From Methanoregula sp. (lineage in GTDB: Archaea > Halobacteriota > Methanomicrobia > Methanomicrobiales > Methanospirillaceae): DNA of 7,088 nucleotides. The notes below the pieces were generated by a model that had not been told where the DNA came from, made no database searches, and was given only the letters and a program-made list of their open reading frames with translations. The position numbers and the translations under genes are program-made. The stretch spans positions 1-7,088 of the forward strand of contig JAQWDG010000095.1 of NCBI GenBank assembly GCA_028705545.1, read 5' to 3'. Shown in pieces: positions 1 through 4,829 of this stretch. How positions within the stretch are numbered: the first letter of the stretch is position 1; every line of letters begins with the position of its first letter.

Positions 1-184
1 AGTCTGCGGTACCGGGTTCTGCATCTCTCTTGCGTGGGGCACATTTCTCTGGGGCCACGGTCTTGCCGAAGCGAGAAAGATCCCGCTCTCCCGCGCAATG
101 ATACCTGCAGCAGTTGCCGCTCTTGCCTGCCTTGTCCTGATGAACGGGATATTCCTTGCGCCGCTGGTTGCGGCCTTATCCTGA
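1..184 (+). CDS. C-terminal end of a membrane protein, probably Yip1 family (partial, 5' end outside window)
   Basis: This frame is open from the window edge (first full codon at base 2) to a TGA at 182-184 and gives 60 residues. They contain the end of one hydrophobic segment (residues 1-17), a short basic loop (GLAEARKIPLSRA, 20-32) and a last membrane helix (about 33-59) reaching the C-terminus. The loop lines up without gaps with the same region of the Yip1-family protein at 2315-2983: W-x4-W-x2-GL-x3-RK-x5-A-x-I, about 8 identities in 23. This suggests a second Yip1-type protein, that is, a small polytopic membrane protein of unknown function in archaea. The family call is inference from a short tail. 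The other two plus-strand frames are far less hydrophobic. Its end overlaps the convergent methyltransferase gene by 9 bases. Confidence 0.6.
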   Translation, partial: VCGTGFCISLAWGTFLWGHGLAEARKIPLSRAMIPAAVAALACLVLMNGIFLAPLVAALS

Positions 185-1048
185 TCTTCCCGTTTTCTTC
201 CACCAGACCTTCGCGTAGGTCGAGCTGCCGGAGACCTCGACCTCGCCGTTCTTTTCCTGTACGAGCGGCGCAAGGTACGCGTCGAGGATTTTCTCCTGTT
301 CCGGGTTCGTTACCTTAAACCGGCGCCGGAAGAATGAGGTCATCTCGTCCCGGGATGCAAACCGGTACTCCTTCGGGAGCGGCATCATCTTCACGTCCGC
401 ATAGATCCCGGCCCCGTACAGCACTTCAAAAAGGCAGTCGGTCTTCGGCCCCGGGTAATAGGTGCACCCGTGCAGCGGCTCCCAGAGATCCACGTACATC
501 TTCTCCCAGAATGGCATGTCCACGAACCAGTACAGGCAGACTTCGCCGTTTGCCACTGAGTCCATCTTCAGGAGCGCCGCCCGGATGTCCTGCATCGTCA
601 AGGAGAGCGAAGCGATCACGAGATCGTATTTCCCATTGAGATCGCGGCTCGGGTCGATATCTTCCCAGAGTTTTTGTATGCACGAGACGTTTGCGATCCC
701 CTGCGCCTGGCACTGCTCCATGAGGACTGCCGCCATCCCGGCGCCGGGTTCGATCGCGGTCACATCTTTAACAAACGGTGCAATAGGGATCGCAAGCGTT
801 CCCGGCCCGGCACCGATATCGAGTACCCGCATATCTTTATTCAGCGTAAGGCCGGCGATAGTCCTCTGCACCCGGTCGTCGAACTCGCCCCGGGAATTTT
901 CCGCGTAGCGCTTCGCATTTGCCGGATCGTTCCAGTTATGCGACGCGTCCTCGAAATGTTTTGAGGATTCCTGGAGGCGCTGCTGCCGGGCCCAGCGCTC
1001 GTTGGGATCGCATTCCCTTTTTTCCGGATCCCGTACCTGTCCTTCCAT
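176..1048 (-). CDS. class I SAM-dependent methyltransferase
   Basis: Encodes 290 residues with the Rossmann-type methyltransferase core. Motif I is VLDIGAGPGTLA at residues 75-86, the glycine-rich SAM loop. The acidic residue at the end of strand 2 is E100 in VTAIEPGAGM, expected to bind the ribose hydroxyls. A motif IV-like strand is YDLVIASLSL at 141-150. Residues 1-65 are charged and probably helical; residues 170-245 are aromatic-rich (CLYWFVDMPFWEKMYVDLW) and would form the substrate cap. There is no signal peptide or membrane segment, so it is cytoplasmic. The substrate cannot be deduced; the fold is shared by enzymes acting on small molecules, lipids, quinones and proteins. The ATG at 1046-1048 has a GGGAG about 13 bases upstream, a long spacing, so the start is likely but not certain. 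It lies downstream of the envelope-protein gene on the same strand but behind a terminator, so it probably has its own promoter. Confidence 0.88.
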   Translation of the reverse strand: MEGQVRDPEKRECDPNERWARQQRLQESSKHFEDASHNWNDPANAKRYAENSRGEFDDRVQRTIAGLTLNKDMRVLDIGAGPGTLAIPIAPFVKDVTAIEPGAGMAAVLMEQCQAQGIANVSCIQKLWEDIDPSRDLNGKYDLVIASLSLTMQDIRAALLKMDSVANGEVCLYWFVDMPFWEKMYVDLWEPLHGCTYYPGPKTDCLFEVLYGAGIYADVKMMPLPKEYRFASRDEMTSFFRRRFKVTNPEQEKILDAYLAPLVQEKNGEVEVSGSSTYAKVWWKKTGRSG

Positions 1049-1090
1049 GGAAAAGTACTGGCTCCCTTGCCGGATAAGAGTGTTTCGCTT

Positions 1091-1107
1091 CGCCCGGGAA
1101 CCGGGTG
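1091..1107. other. short GC hairpin upstream of the methyltransferase start
   Basis: CCCGG (1093-1097) and CCGGG (1101-1105) pair around a GAA loop, and the stem can be extended by a G-T and a C-G pair outward. On the minus strand it lies in the 5' region of the methyltransferase gene, between the preceding terminator and the start codon. It has no T-tract on either side close enough to make it a terminator. It could be a leader structure or chance in GC-rich DNA. Confidence 0.3.
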
Positions 1108-1117
1108 TGAGAATAAG

Positions 1118-1154
1118 AAAAAAATAAAAAAAGTCCCGGGAGCCCGGGCCGGGA
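1118..1154 (-). terminator. hairpin plus T-tract terminator of the Yip1/envelope-protein pair
   Basis: Read on the minus strand, immediately after the TAA at 1157-1159, TCCCGG (1149-1154) pairs perfectly with CCGGGA (1134-1139) around a 9-base loop. This is followed by T7-A-T7 (1132 down to 1118). The stem plus double T-tract fits transcription termination. In archaea the T-tract alone is usually enough, so the stem may be supportive only. Confidence 0.75.
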
Positions 1155-1156
1155 AA

Positions 1157-2314
1157 TTACTCTTTGTGTTTCCTTATGTAGAATACCCAGCCGCCGGCAA
1201 AGACAATGAGGGCAAGGATCCCGACAGCCTGCGGGAGCAGGGACGACCCGCTGCCGGACTTCTCCTGTGCCGCGAACCGGGGCAGGGTCACGTTCTGCGT
1301 GGATGCGATGATATTCCCGTCGTTGTCCTTAAACGACACCCTCAGGGGAACCTCGGTCTGGTTTTGCGCATTAAACGTCACGGTGAAACTGCCGAAGTCA
1401 TCGGGCTTGAGCGCCCCGATCACGTACGAGCGGTAGGGATCGGCGGGCTCAGCCGGGGAGAGGGACGTCACAGTCACAGCATTTGCCGTCGAGAGGCCGG
1501 CATTGGTAATATCGCCGGTCACCTTGAACACTCCCCCGGTATTTTTCACTTCGAGGTTGCTCACTATGGGCGTCGCGTCTTTTTTGTCGGGAGAGAACTG
1601 TATCGGGATCTGCCGGGAGACGCTGTGGTGGTTGTCCCCGTTATCGTACCTGAGGGTCACGTTCAGGGTCGTTTCCGCGTTCGGCGTCACCGAGAAGTTC
1701 ACGAGCGTGTTTGTCCCTGCCGGAAGGGAACCGATGTATGTCGATGCCGGCAGGATGTCCGCATTGGCGCCGGAGATATCGAGAACGGCATTTTTCACCG
1801 CAGCTTTTCGCGGGTTTGCGATCTGGAGAGAGATGGTATTCTTCTTTCCGTCAGTATAAGAATCTGGGCTGTCGATAACCGCGAGCACAAGGGGCGTATT
1901 GTCCACCCAGACCGCTGCCGGGTAATACAGGCTGCCTGCATCGCGGTAACTCAGGGAGAGCCGCGGGTAGTAGTGCCCGTCAGGGACATCGGCTGCAACG
2001 GAAAAGGTGTAGTCACGGGTCTGGAGCGGCCCGATGTTGGAGGCGACATCGTAGGGATCCCCCATGAGCCGGATATCGTCATCGCCGAACGTGGCGTGAT
2101 CGACAACAACGCTCTGGTTGCGGTTCCCGTTTGTCACCGAGATACTGACCGTTCCCTTGTCCCCGGTAAAAAAGGCGCCGGGGTCATAGGTGACGCCCGA
2201 GATGTACACGTTTCCTGCGGCTGCAAGGGAGTCCGGTGTGGTATAGGCAGATGCCGATCCGATCCCGGCGAGCAGGACTGCGACTGAGATAACAAAGAGA
2301 TACAGTGTCTTCAT
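1157..2314 (-). CDS. secreted membrane-anchored protein with Ig-like repeats (COG1361 / S-layer-like)
   Basis: Encodes 385 residues. An N-terminal signal peptide (residues 1-23: K3, hydrophobic core, cleavage probably after ASA) and a single C-terminal membrane helix (359-380) followed by RKHKE give a type I topology, with nearly all of the protein outside the cell. The exterior part holds three beta-rich repeats at about 42-137, 141-240 and 247-344. Each has the pattern of the CARDB/NEW3-like domains found in COG1361 proteins (LSYRDAGSLYYP at 121-132, LPAGTNTLVNFSV at 197-209). Five N-glycosylation sequons (N66, N206, N218, N318, N341) all lie in the exterior part, as expected for an archaeal envelope protein. 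A Gly/Ser linker (353-358) precedes the helix. The start codon directly abuts the stop of the Yip1 gene, and AGGAG lies 5 bases upstream inside that gene, so the two are co-transcribed and probably translationally coupled. In other methanogens COG1361 proteins often accompany MacB-like ABC exporters; none is visible here. The exact role is unknown. Confidence 0.85.
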   Translation of the reverse strand: MKTLYLFVISVAVLLAGIGSASAYTTPDSLAAAGNVYISGVTYDPGAFFTGDKGTVSISVTNGNRNQSVVVDHATFGDDDIRLMGDPYDVASNIGPLQTRDYTFSVAADVPDGHYYPRLSLSYRDAGSLYYPAAVWVDNTPLVLAVIDSPDSYTDGKKNTISLQIANPRKAAVKNAVLDISGANADILPASTYIGSLPAGTNTLVNFSVTPNAETTLNVTLRYDNGDNHHSVSRQIPIQFSPDKKDATPIVSNLEVKNTGGVFKVTGDITNAGLSTANAVTVTSLSPAEPADPYRSYVIGALKPDDFGSFTVTFNAQNQTEVPLRVSFKDNDGNIIASTQNVTLPRFAAQEKSGSGSSLLPQAVGILALIVFAGGWVFYIRKHKE

Positions 2315-2983
2315 TCAGGCTCCTGCCATCGTTGCGATAACATAGATGATGAATACGAGGACCGGCGCTCCCACGCAGATTGCCGCATCGCGCATGGAAA
2401 GTTTCCGGACCTGTTTTAACCCGAAGATCCAGGTGTTCGCACTCCAGAGCAGAAAGACCACGGAGATAACCGCAGCGGTCTGGGTGTATGCCATCATGGC
2501 CGGGTCCTGCATCAGGGCCTTTGTAGCCTCGGTAATGACGGTCGGGTCCTGAAGGGCCGAGGAGGTGAGCTGCGGGACAACGACTTTGGGAAGGTATTCG
2601 AGTGCCGCGATCAGCGTAATGACCGCGCCGAATACCTGGGGCAGGTAACCATACCCCACGACTTCGAGGCAGCGGTTGAAGGATCCTTCCCCTTTGAAGA
2701 GCTTGGAGATAAGGTAGAACAGCCCGGCCCAGACAAGCCAGAAGATGAACACACCGGCAAATGTGGCAAAGATTACGAAAATCGTCATCACCGCGCCCAG
2801 GCCGCCCATGGCAGAGTCCATCAGTTTCGCCGTCAGGCTCCCTGCAAGGTAGCCGTATCCCGCTGAAAGGATGGCACCGGCAAGGACGATCAGTACCGGC
2901 ATCTTAAGGTGTTCCGTATCACCGAGCGTATCCTGGAAAAAACGGTTCGGGTTGAATAACAGGTCGAACAGTGAGAATTTCAT
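2315..2983 (-). CDS. Yip1-family polytopic membrane protein
   Basis: Encodes 222 residues with the features of the Yip1 domain family. A short N-terminal cytoplasmic segment contains the typical FDLLFNPNRFF (residues 6-16), where an FxxLxxPxxFF-like motif is characteristic. About five hydrophobic segments follow at 28-48, 63-95 (long, perhaps two), 112-130, 168-188 and 200-220. The loop WIFGLKQVRKLSMRDA (185-200) before the last helix is also family-typical. Eukaryotic Yip1 proteins act in vesicle traffic; in prokaryotes the function is not known and probably concerns the cell membrane or envelope. The ATG at 2981-2983 has a good ribosome site, GGAGG, about 10-11 bases upstream. It is the first gene of a two-gene unit with the Ig-repeat envelope protein, whose ATG immediately follows this TGA. 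The co-translation suggests that the two products form a membrane complex, which is inference. Confidence 0.85.
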   Translation of the reverse strand: MKFSLFDLLFNPNRFFQDTLGDTEHLKMPVLIVLAGAILSAGYGYLAGSLTAKLMDSAMGGLGAVMTIFVIFATFAGVFIFWLVWAGLFYLISKLFKGEGSFNRCLEVVGYGYLPQVFGAVITLIAALEYLPKVVVPQLTSSALQDPTVITEATKALMQDPAMMAYTQTAAVISVVFLLWSANTWIFGLKQVRKLSMRDAAICVGAPVLVFIIYVIATMAGA

Positions 2984-3055
2984 GGTGGGTTTCCCTCCGT
3001 TATAACGCCTGGTTTGTGCACCAGCTTTGCGTATGTTCCGGTATTGTGCTGCATG

Positions 3056-3063
3056 TTTATTAG
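3056..3063 (-). promoter_or_regulatory. possible TATA box for the Yip1/envelope-protein unit
   Basis: On the minus strand CTAATAAA lies about 77 bases upstream of the Yip1 ATG, which would give a leader of roughly 50 bases. The surrounding 2984-3119 stretch holds no gene. It also contains a weak 5-bp stem (CTGGT 3009-3013 with ACCAG 3020-3024) in the presumed leader. The match to the archaeal TATA consensus is only fair. Confidence 0.3.
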
Positions 3064-3119
3064 TTGGACGCCCGTTTTGGAAAGCCGCTAAAAAAACTAC
3101 GTTTCAGCACGGGAAAACT

Positions 3120-3128
3120 AAAAAAAAA
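3120..3128 (-). terminator. T9 terminator of the initiator tRNA gene
   Basis: Thirteen bases past the tRNA 3' end, the minus strand carries nine consecutive T (plus-strand A 3120-3128), preceded by two shorter T-rich runs. There is no stem. This is the usual form of an archaeal tRNA terminator. Confidence 0.65.
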
Positions 3129-3141
3129 GAAATTGCAAAAA

Positions 3142-3216
3142 TAGCGAGGGATGGATTTGAACCATCGGTCTACGGGTTATGAGCCCGTCGGGATATCCTG
3201 ACTACCCTACCTCGCT
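3142..3216 (-). tRNA. initiator tRNA-Met (anticodon CAU)
   Basis: The minus strand folds into a full 75-base cloverleaf. Acceptor stem AGCGAGG (3216-3210) pairs with CCTCGCT (3149-3143), with discriminator A at 3142. The D arm starts with GGGT. Anticodon stem ACGGG/CCCGT encloses the loop CTCATAA with anticodon CAT (plus-strand 3179-3181). The variable loop is AGACC. T-arm GATGG/CCATC encloses the loop TTCAAAT. The A1:U72 pair and the three consecutive G:C pairs at the base of the anticodon loop mark it as the archaeal initiator rather than the elongator tRNA-Met or tRNA-Ile2. No CCA is encoded, so it is added after transcription. No intron is seen. It would start nearly all proteins in the cell. 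Confidence 0.95.
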
Positions 3217-3234
3217 TCCCGATTTAGTCAGGAC

Positions 3235-3243
3235 TATAATATA
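3235..3243 (-). promoter_or_regulatory. TATA box of the initiator tRNA gene
   Basis: The minus strand reads TATATTATA centred about 23 bases upstream of the mature tRNA 5' end. This is close to the roughly 26-base distance from archaeal TATA box to transcript start, and implies a leader of few or no bases. The element is nearly symmetrical and could also serve the plus strand. Confidence 0.65.
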
Positions 3244-3254
3244 GACGGCAGGCG

Positions 3255-3262
3255 CTATTATA
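3255..3262 (+). promoter_or_regulatory. possible TATA box of the thioredoxin gene
   Basis: CTATTATA lies about 73 bases before the thioredoxin ATG and would start a transcript near 3285, giving a leader of about 45 bases. The tRNA TATA element at 3235-3243, usable in both directions, is an alternative. Confidence 0.35.
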
Positions 3263-3331
3263 CTTTACTCACAATTCCCTCTCTGCCACCTTCGTTAGGT
3301 TCAATTAGGGGGATTTGCCTAAACACCTTGT

Positions 3332-3733
3332 ATGGACGATACCGAGCTTGACGAGATCCGGAAGAAAAGAATGGCCGCACTGAAGGAGAAGATGGCGCAG
3401 GCAGATGTGTCCGGCGGCGTGATCGTGGTCGACCAGCTCCATATCGGGGAGCTCCTTAAAGAACACCCGGCGCTTGTGATCGATTTCTGGGCGGAATGGT
3501 GCGGTCCCTGCCGGCGCATCGGCCCGGTTATCGAAGAACTCGCGCAGGAATTTGCCGGGAAAGTGACGTTCGGGAAGTGCAACACGGACGAGAACCAGCA
3601 GCTTGCCATGCAGCTTGGTATCTCGGCGATCCCGAACATCGTCTTCTTCTCCCATGGCCAGCTCGTGGACCGGGTGATCGGGGCATACCCAAAGGAAGCT
3701 ATCCGGGATAAAATTATCAAAAATTTCCCGTAA
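3332..3733 (+). CDS. trxA: thioredoxin with N-terminal helical extension
   Basis: Encodes 133 residues, a cytoplasmic disulfide reductase that keeps target proteins reduced using electrons from a thioredoxin reductase (not in this window). The active site WCGPC lies at residues 56-60, with the buried Asp of the fold at D51 (VIDFWAEWCGPC) and the cis-proline loop AIPN at 99-102. The C-terminal strand and helix (RVIGAYPKEAIRDKII) are standard. The core starts at about residue 28. Before it lies a charged helical extension (MDDTELDEIRKKRMAALKEK) that makes the protein about 25 residues longer than a minimal thioredoxin. A third cysteine, C83 (GKCNTDEN), sits where most thioredoxins have a hydrophobic residue. 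The ATG at 3332 is the first in frame after a TAA at 3320-3322. A G-rich run (3308-3312) lies about 20 bases upstream, too far for a normal ribosome site. An internal ATG (M14) would remove half of the extension. It is transcribed divergently from the tRNA gene. Confidence 0.93.
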   Translation: MDDTELDEIRKKRMAALKEKMAQADVSGGVIVVDQLHIGELLKEHPALVIDFWAEWCGPCRRIGPVIEELAQEFAGKVTFGKCNTDENQQLAMQLGISAIPNIVFFSHGQLVDRVIGAYPKEAIRDKIIKNFP

Positions 3734-3736
3734 AGG

Positions 3737-3753
3737 AAAAAAGATCTTTTTTT
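3737..3753. terminator. bidirectional palindromic terminator between convergent genes
   Basis: A6-GATC-T7 forms a near-perfect palindrome just after the thioredoxin stop. It presents an oligo-T tract to transcripts from both sides: T7 for the plus strand and T6 for the minus strand. Its last two plus-strand T (3752-3753) belong to the TAA stop codon of the convergent small gene, so stop codon and terminator are shared. Confidence 0.7.
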
Positions 3754-4042
3754 ATTCGCAGTACGGGTCGTTGATGAATTCTTCGTAGACTTTTTTTGGC
3801 GGCCGGCCGCCCCGGCGGCCTCCCCCGTGGGGGCGGTGCTGGCGCGAAGTCATCTGATCTTCGTGTTCATCGTCTTCGGCATCTGCATCAGGTTTCTCCG
3901 CTGTTTCTTCGGGCGGGTGCGGTTCTGCCGCCGGCCGGGGCTGCCGGTACCGGTGGTCCCGCGGGTGGTGGTGATAGGTGCCCCGGTCGTGGTGCTGCTG
4001 TTGCTGCTCCCGGGGCTGCTCCTGATGCGTCTCTTCAGCCAT
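3752..4042 (-). CDS. small His/Gln/Arg-rich, probably disordered protein with AT-hook-like segment
   Basis: Encodes 96 residues that I do not recognise as a named family. It is almost free of hydrophobic residues before the last 12. A Gln/His-rich part (EQQQQHHDR at 12-20, HHH at 24-26) is followed by a proline-rich part, an acidic stretch (DADAEDDEHED at 52-62), and a basic glycine-rich stretch RRGGRPPKK at 76-84 that resembles an AT-hook or RGG element. The tail VYEEFINDPYCE is more ordinary and ends with the single cysteine C95. There are 11 histidines in total. There is no signal peptide or membrane segment. It is probably intrinsically disordered, with possible nucleic-acid or metal binding; that is inference. 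In favour of a real gene: an in-frame ATG, a TAA placed exactly at a terminator, and a position behind another minus-strand gene. Against: no good ribosome site, and low-complexity GC-rich DNA can stay open by chance. The opposite strand is also open here but reads as an unlikely hydrophobic and Arg-rich string. Confidence 0.6.
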   Translation of the reverse strand: MAEETHQEQPREQQQQHHDRGTYHHHPRDHRYRQPRPAAEPHPPEETAEKPDADAEDDEHEDQMTSRQHRPHGGGRRGGRPPKKVYEEFINDPYCE

Positions 4043-4043
4043 A

Positions 4044-4056
4044 GATATCAGATATC
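4044..4056. repeat. GATATC-A-GATATC double palindrome next to a start codon
   Basis: Two GATATC palindromes separated by one base lie two bases upstream of the ATG of the small His-rich gene (minus strand). They also form a tandem repeat of AGATATC (4043-4049 and 4050-4056). The element could be a protein-binding site or leader hairpin. Confidence 0.4.
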
Positions 4057-4072
4057 ATACCGCCCCGCGACC

Positions 4073-4080
4073 AAAAAAAA
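4073..4080 (-). terminator. T8 tract after the PH-like membrane protein gene
   Basis: Twenty bases past the TAA at 4100-4102 the minus strand has eight consecutive T. No convincing stem precedes it. It fits a simple archaeal T-tract terminator, perhaps partial, since the next minus-strand gene starts only 30 bases further on and shows no separate promoter of its own. Confidence 0.5.
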
Positions 4081-4099
4081 CTTGTTATGGCCGGATCTG

Positions 4100-4660
4100 T
4101 TACTGCCCGGAAAAGAGCGTGCCGTCCTGGACCTCGATGATTAACGCACCGAGCTCCTCGACAATCTTGAGCATGTCGGGGCCGGCAGTGACAGCCGGCT
4201 GGATATTCCCGAATTCCCCAAGGGAATACGCCCCGGAGTCCCCCCGAATCTCGAACCGGAAGACAGGTTTTTTCCAGAGGGTTCCCGTAATGGCAAGGAC
4301 GATTCCGAGCACGGCGCCGGCAATCCCGCCAAAATAGAGGAGGGTGTTGCCGGAAAGGCCGACAACGGTTGCGACGATCCCGATAAGGAGGATTACGATC
4401 CCCCCGGCAAGGACGCCGGGCCGGTACCGGGACGACTGGACGACCCCGATCCCCTTTATGTCGGCAATGTTTACCTGCTGGTAGAACGACTCCGACCGCT
4501 GATCGAAGAAACTTTTCGTGTTCGAGTATGCGATCAGGCGCTTTGTCGTCACGGCGATCCCGATCTTAGCCCGGACCGGGGAATACATCCGCAGCCCGTC
4601 GTATTCCTTTACGAGCGTCTCTGTCTGGGAAAACCCGACAAAATTCCGAATATCCGCCAT
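4100..4660 (-). CDS. two-helix membrane protein with PH-like domain
   Basis: Encodes 186 residues. Residues about 10-75 resemble bacterial-type PH-like domains, with a strand carrying VTTKRLIAYSN (37-47), then SESFYQQVNIADIKGIGVV (56-74), the pattern (xTxxRLI..., then ...I.L.DI.xI) seen in membrane-associated PH-like proteins. Two adjacent membrane helices follow at about 83-101 and 107-127, joined by a very short turn (GLSGNT). A cytoplasmic part then resumes with a strand (KPVFRFEIRG, 131-140) and ends in a probable helix and strand (PDMLKIVEELGALIIEVQDG, 161-180). The helical hairpin therefore interrupts two soluble parts that may fold together. The function is unknown; such proteins are often linked to envelope homeostasis. 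The ATG at 4658-4660 has no strong ribosome site and the leader appears short. It is transcribed divergently from the AMP-forming ligase gene. Confidence 0.75.
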   Translation of the reverse strand: MADIRNFVGFSQTETLVKEYDGLRMYSPVRAKIGIAVTTKRLIAYSNTKSFFDQRSESFYQQVNIADIKGIGVVQSSRYRPGVLAGGIVILLIGIVATVVGLSGNTLLYFGGIAGAVLGIVLAITGTLWKKPVFRFEIRGDSGAYSLGEFGNIQPAVTAGPDMLKIVEELGALIIEVQDGTLFSGQ

Positions 4661-4695
4661 ATCCGCATCTGTCCGTTAAGGATACATGGGGGATG

Positions 4696-4704
4696 AAATT
4701 ATTA
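4696..4704 (-). promoter_or_regulatory. possible TATA box of the PH-like protein gene
   Basis: On the minus strand TAATAATTT lies about 40 bases before the ATG, predicting a leader of about 14 bases. That short leader agrees with the absence of a clear ribosome site. The whole 4661-4829 stretch is a divergent promoter region with no gene. Confidence 0.4.
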
Positions 4705-4777
4705 CAAAATTGTGGTCGGGTTTTTACGTTCCGTTTTTACTTTCCGGTATGTACTGCCGATCACTAAAATGAACACG

Positions 4778-4783
4778 TATATA
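4778..4783 (+). promoter_or_regulatory. TATA box of the AMP-forming ligase gene
   Basis: TATATA in the context ACACGTATATACATT lies about 50 bases before the ATG at 4830. With normal archaeal spacing the transcript would start near 4806, leaving a leader of about 24 bases that contains no clear Shine-Dalgarno sequence. The A-rich bases upstream could act as the TFB-recognition element. Confidence 0.6.
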
Positions 4784-4829
4784 CATTGGCGTCCGAAACT
4801 GTATCGCACATAACCGGGCGCAACCACCC

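Noticed and set aside
462..908. Plus-strand frame opposite the methyltransferase
   Set aside because: Lies antisense to the SAM-binding core and shows no coherent domain or start signal.
1067..2287. Plus-strand open frame of 406 codons opposite the envelope protein gene
   Set aside because: Its translation has no fold-like pattern, is rich in Arg/Val/Gly from GC-skewed antisense codons, and the opposite strand has a signal peptide, Ig repeats, a membrane anchor and a ribosome site.
3001..3140. Possible small RNA or CRISPR-like repeats in the gap between the Yip1 gene and the tRNA
   Set aside because: Only a 5-bp stem and T-tracts are present; no repeated units and no strong promoter-terminator pair enclosing an RNA.
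3142..3216. Reading the tRNA as elongator tRNA-Met or a lysidine/agmatidine-type tRNA-Ile2 (both CAU)
   Set aside because: The A1:U72 pair and GGG:CCC anticodon stem base are the archaeal initiator features.
3217..3331. Integration site signature (tRNA gene as attachment site)
   Set aside because: No integrase and no duplicated tRNA 3' end elsewhere in the window, and base composition does not change across the tRNA.
3827..4144. Plus-strand hydrophobic open frame opposite the small His-rich gene
   Set aside because: It would run through the terminator of the PH-like gene and into its coding tail, and its Leu/Val runs are the complement of Gln/His/Asp codons; the minus-strand frame ends exactly at a terminator. 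Some doubt remains.
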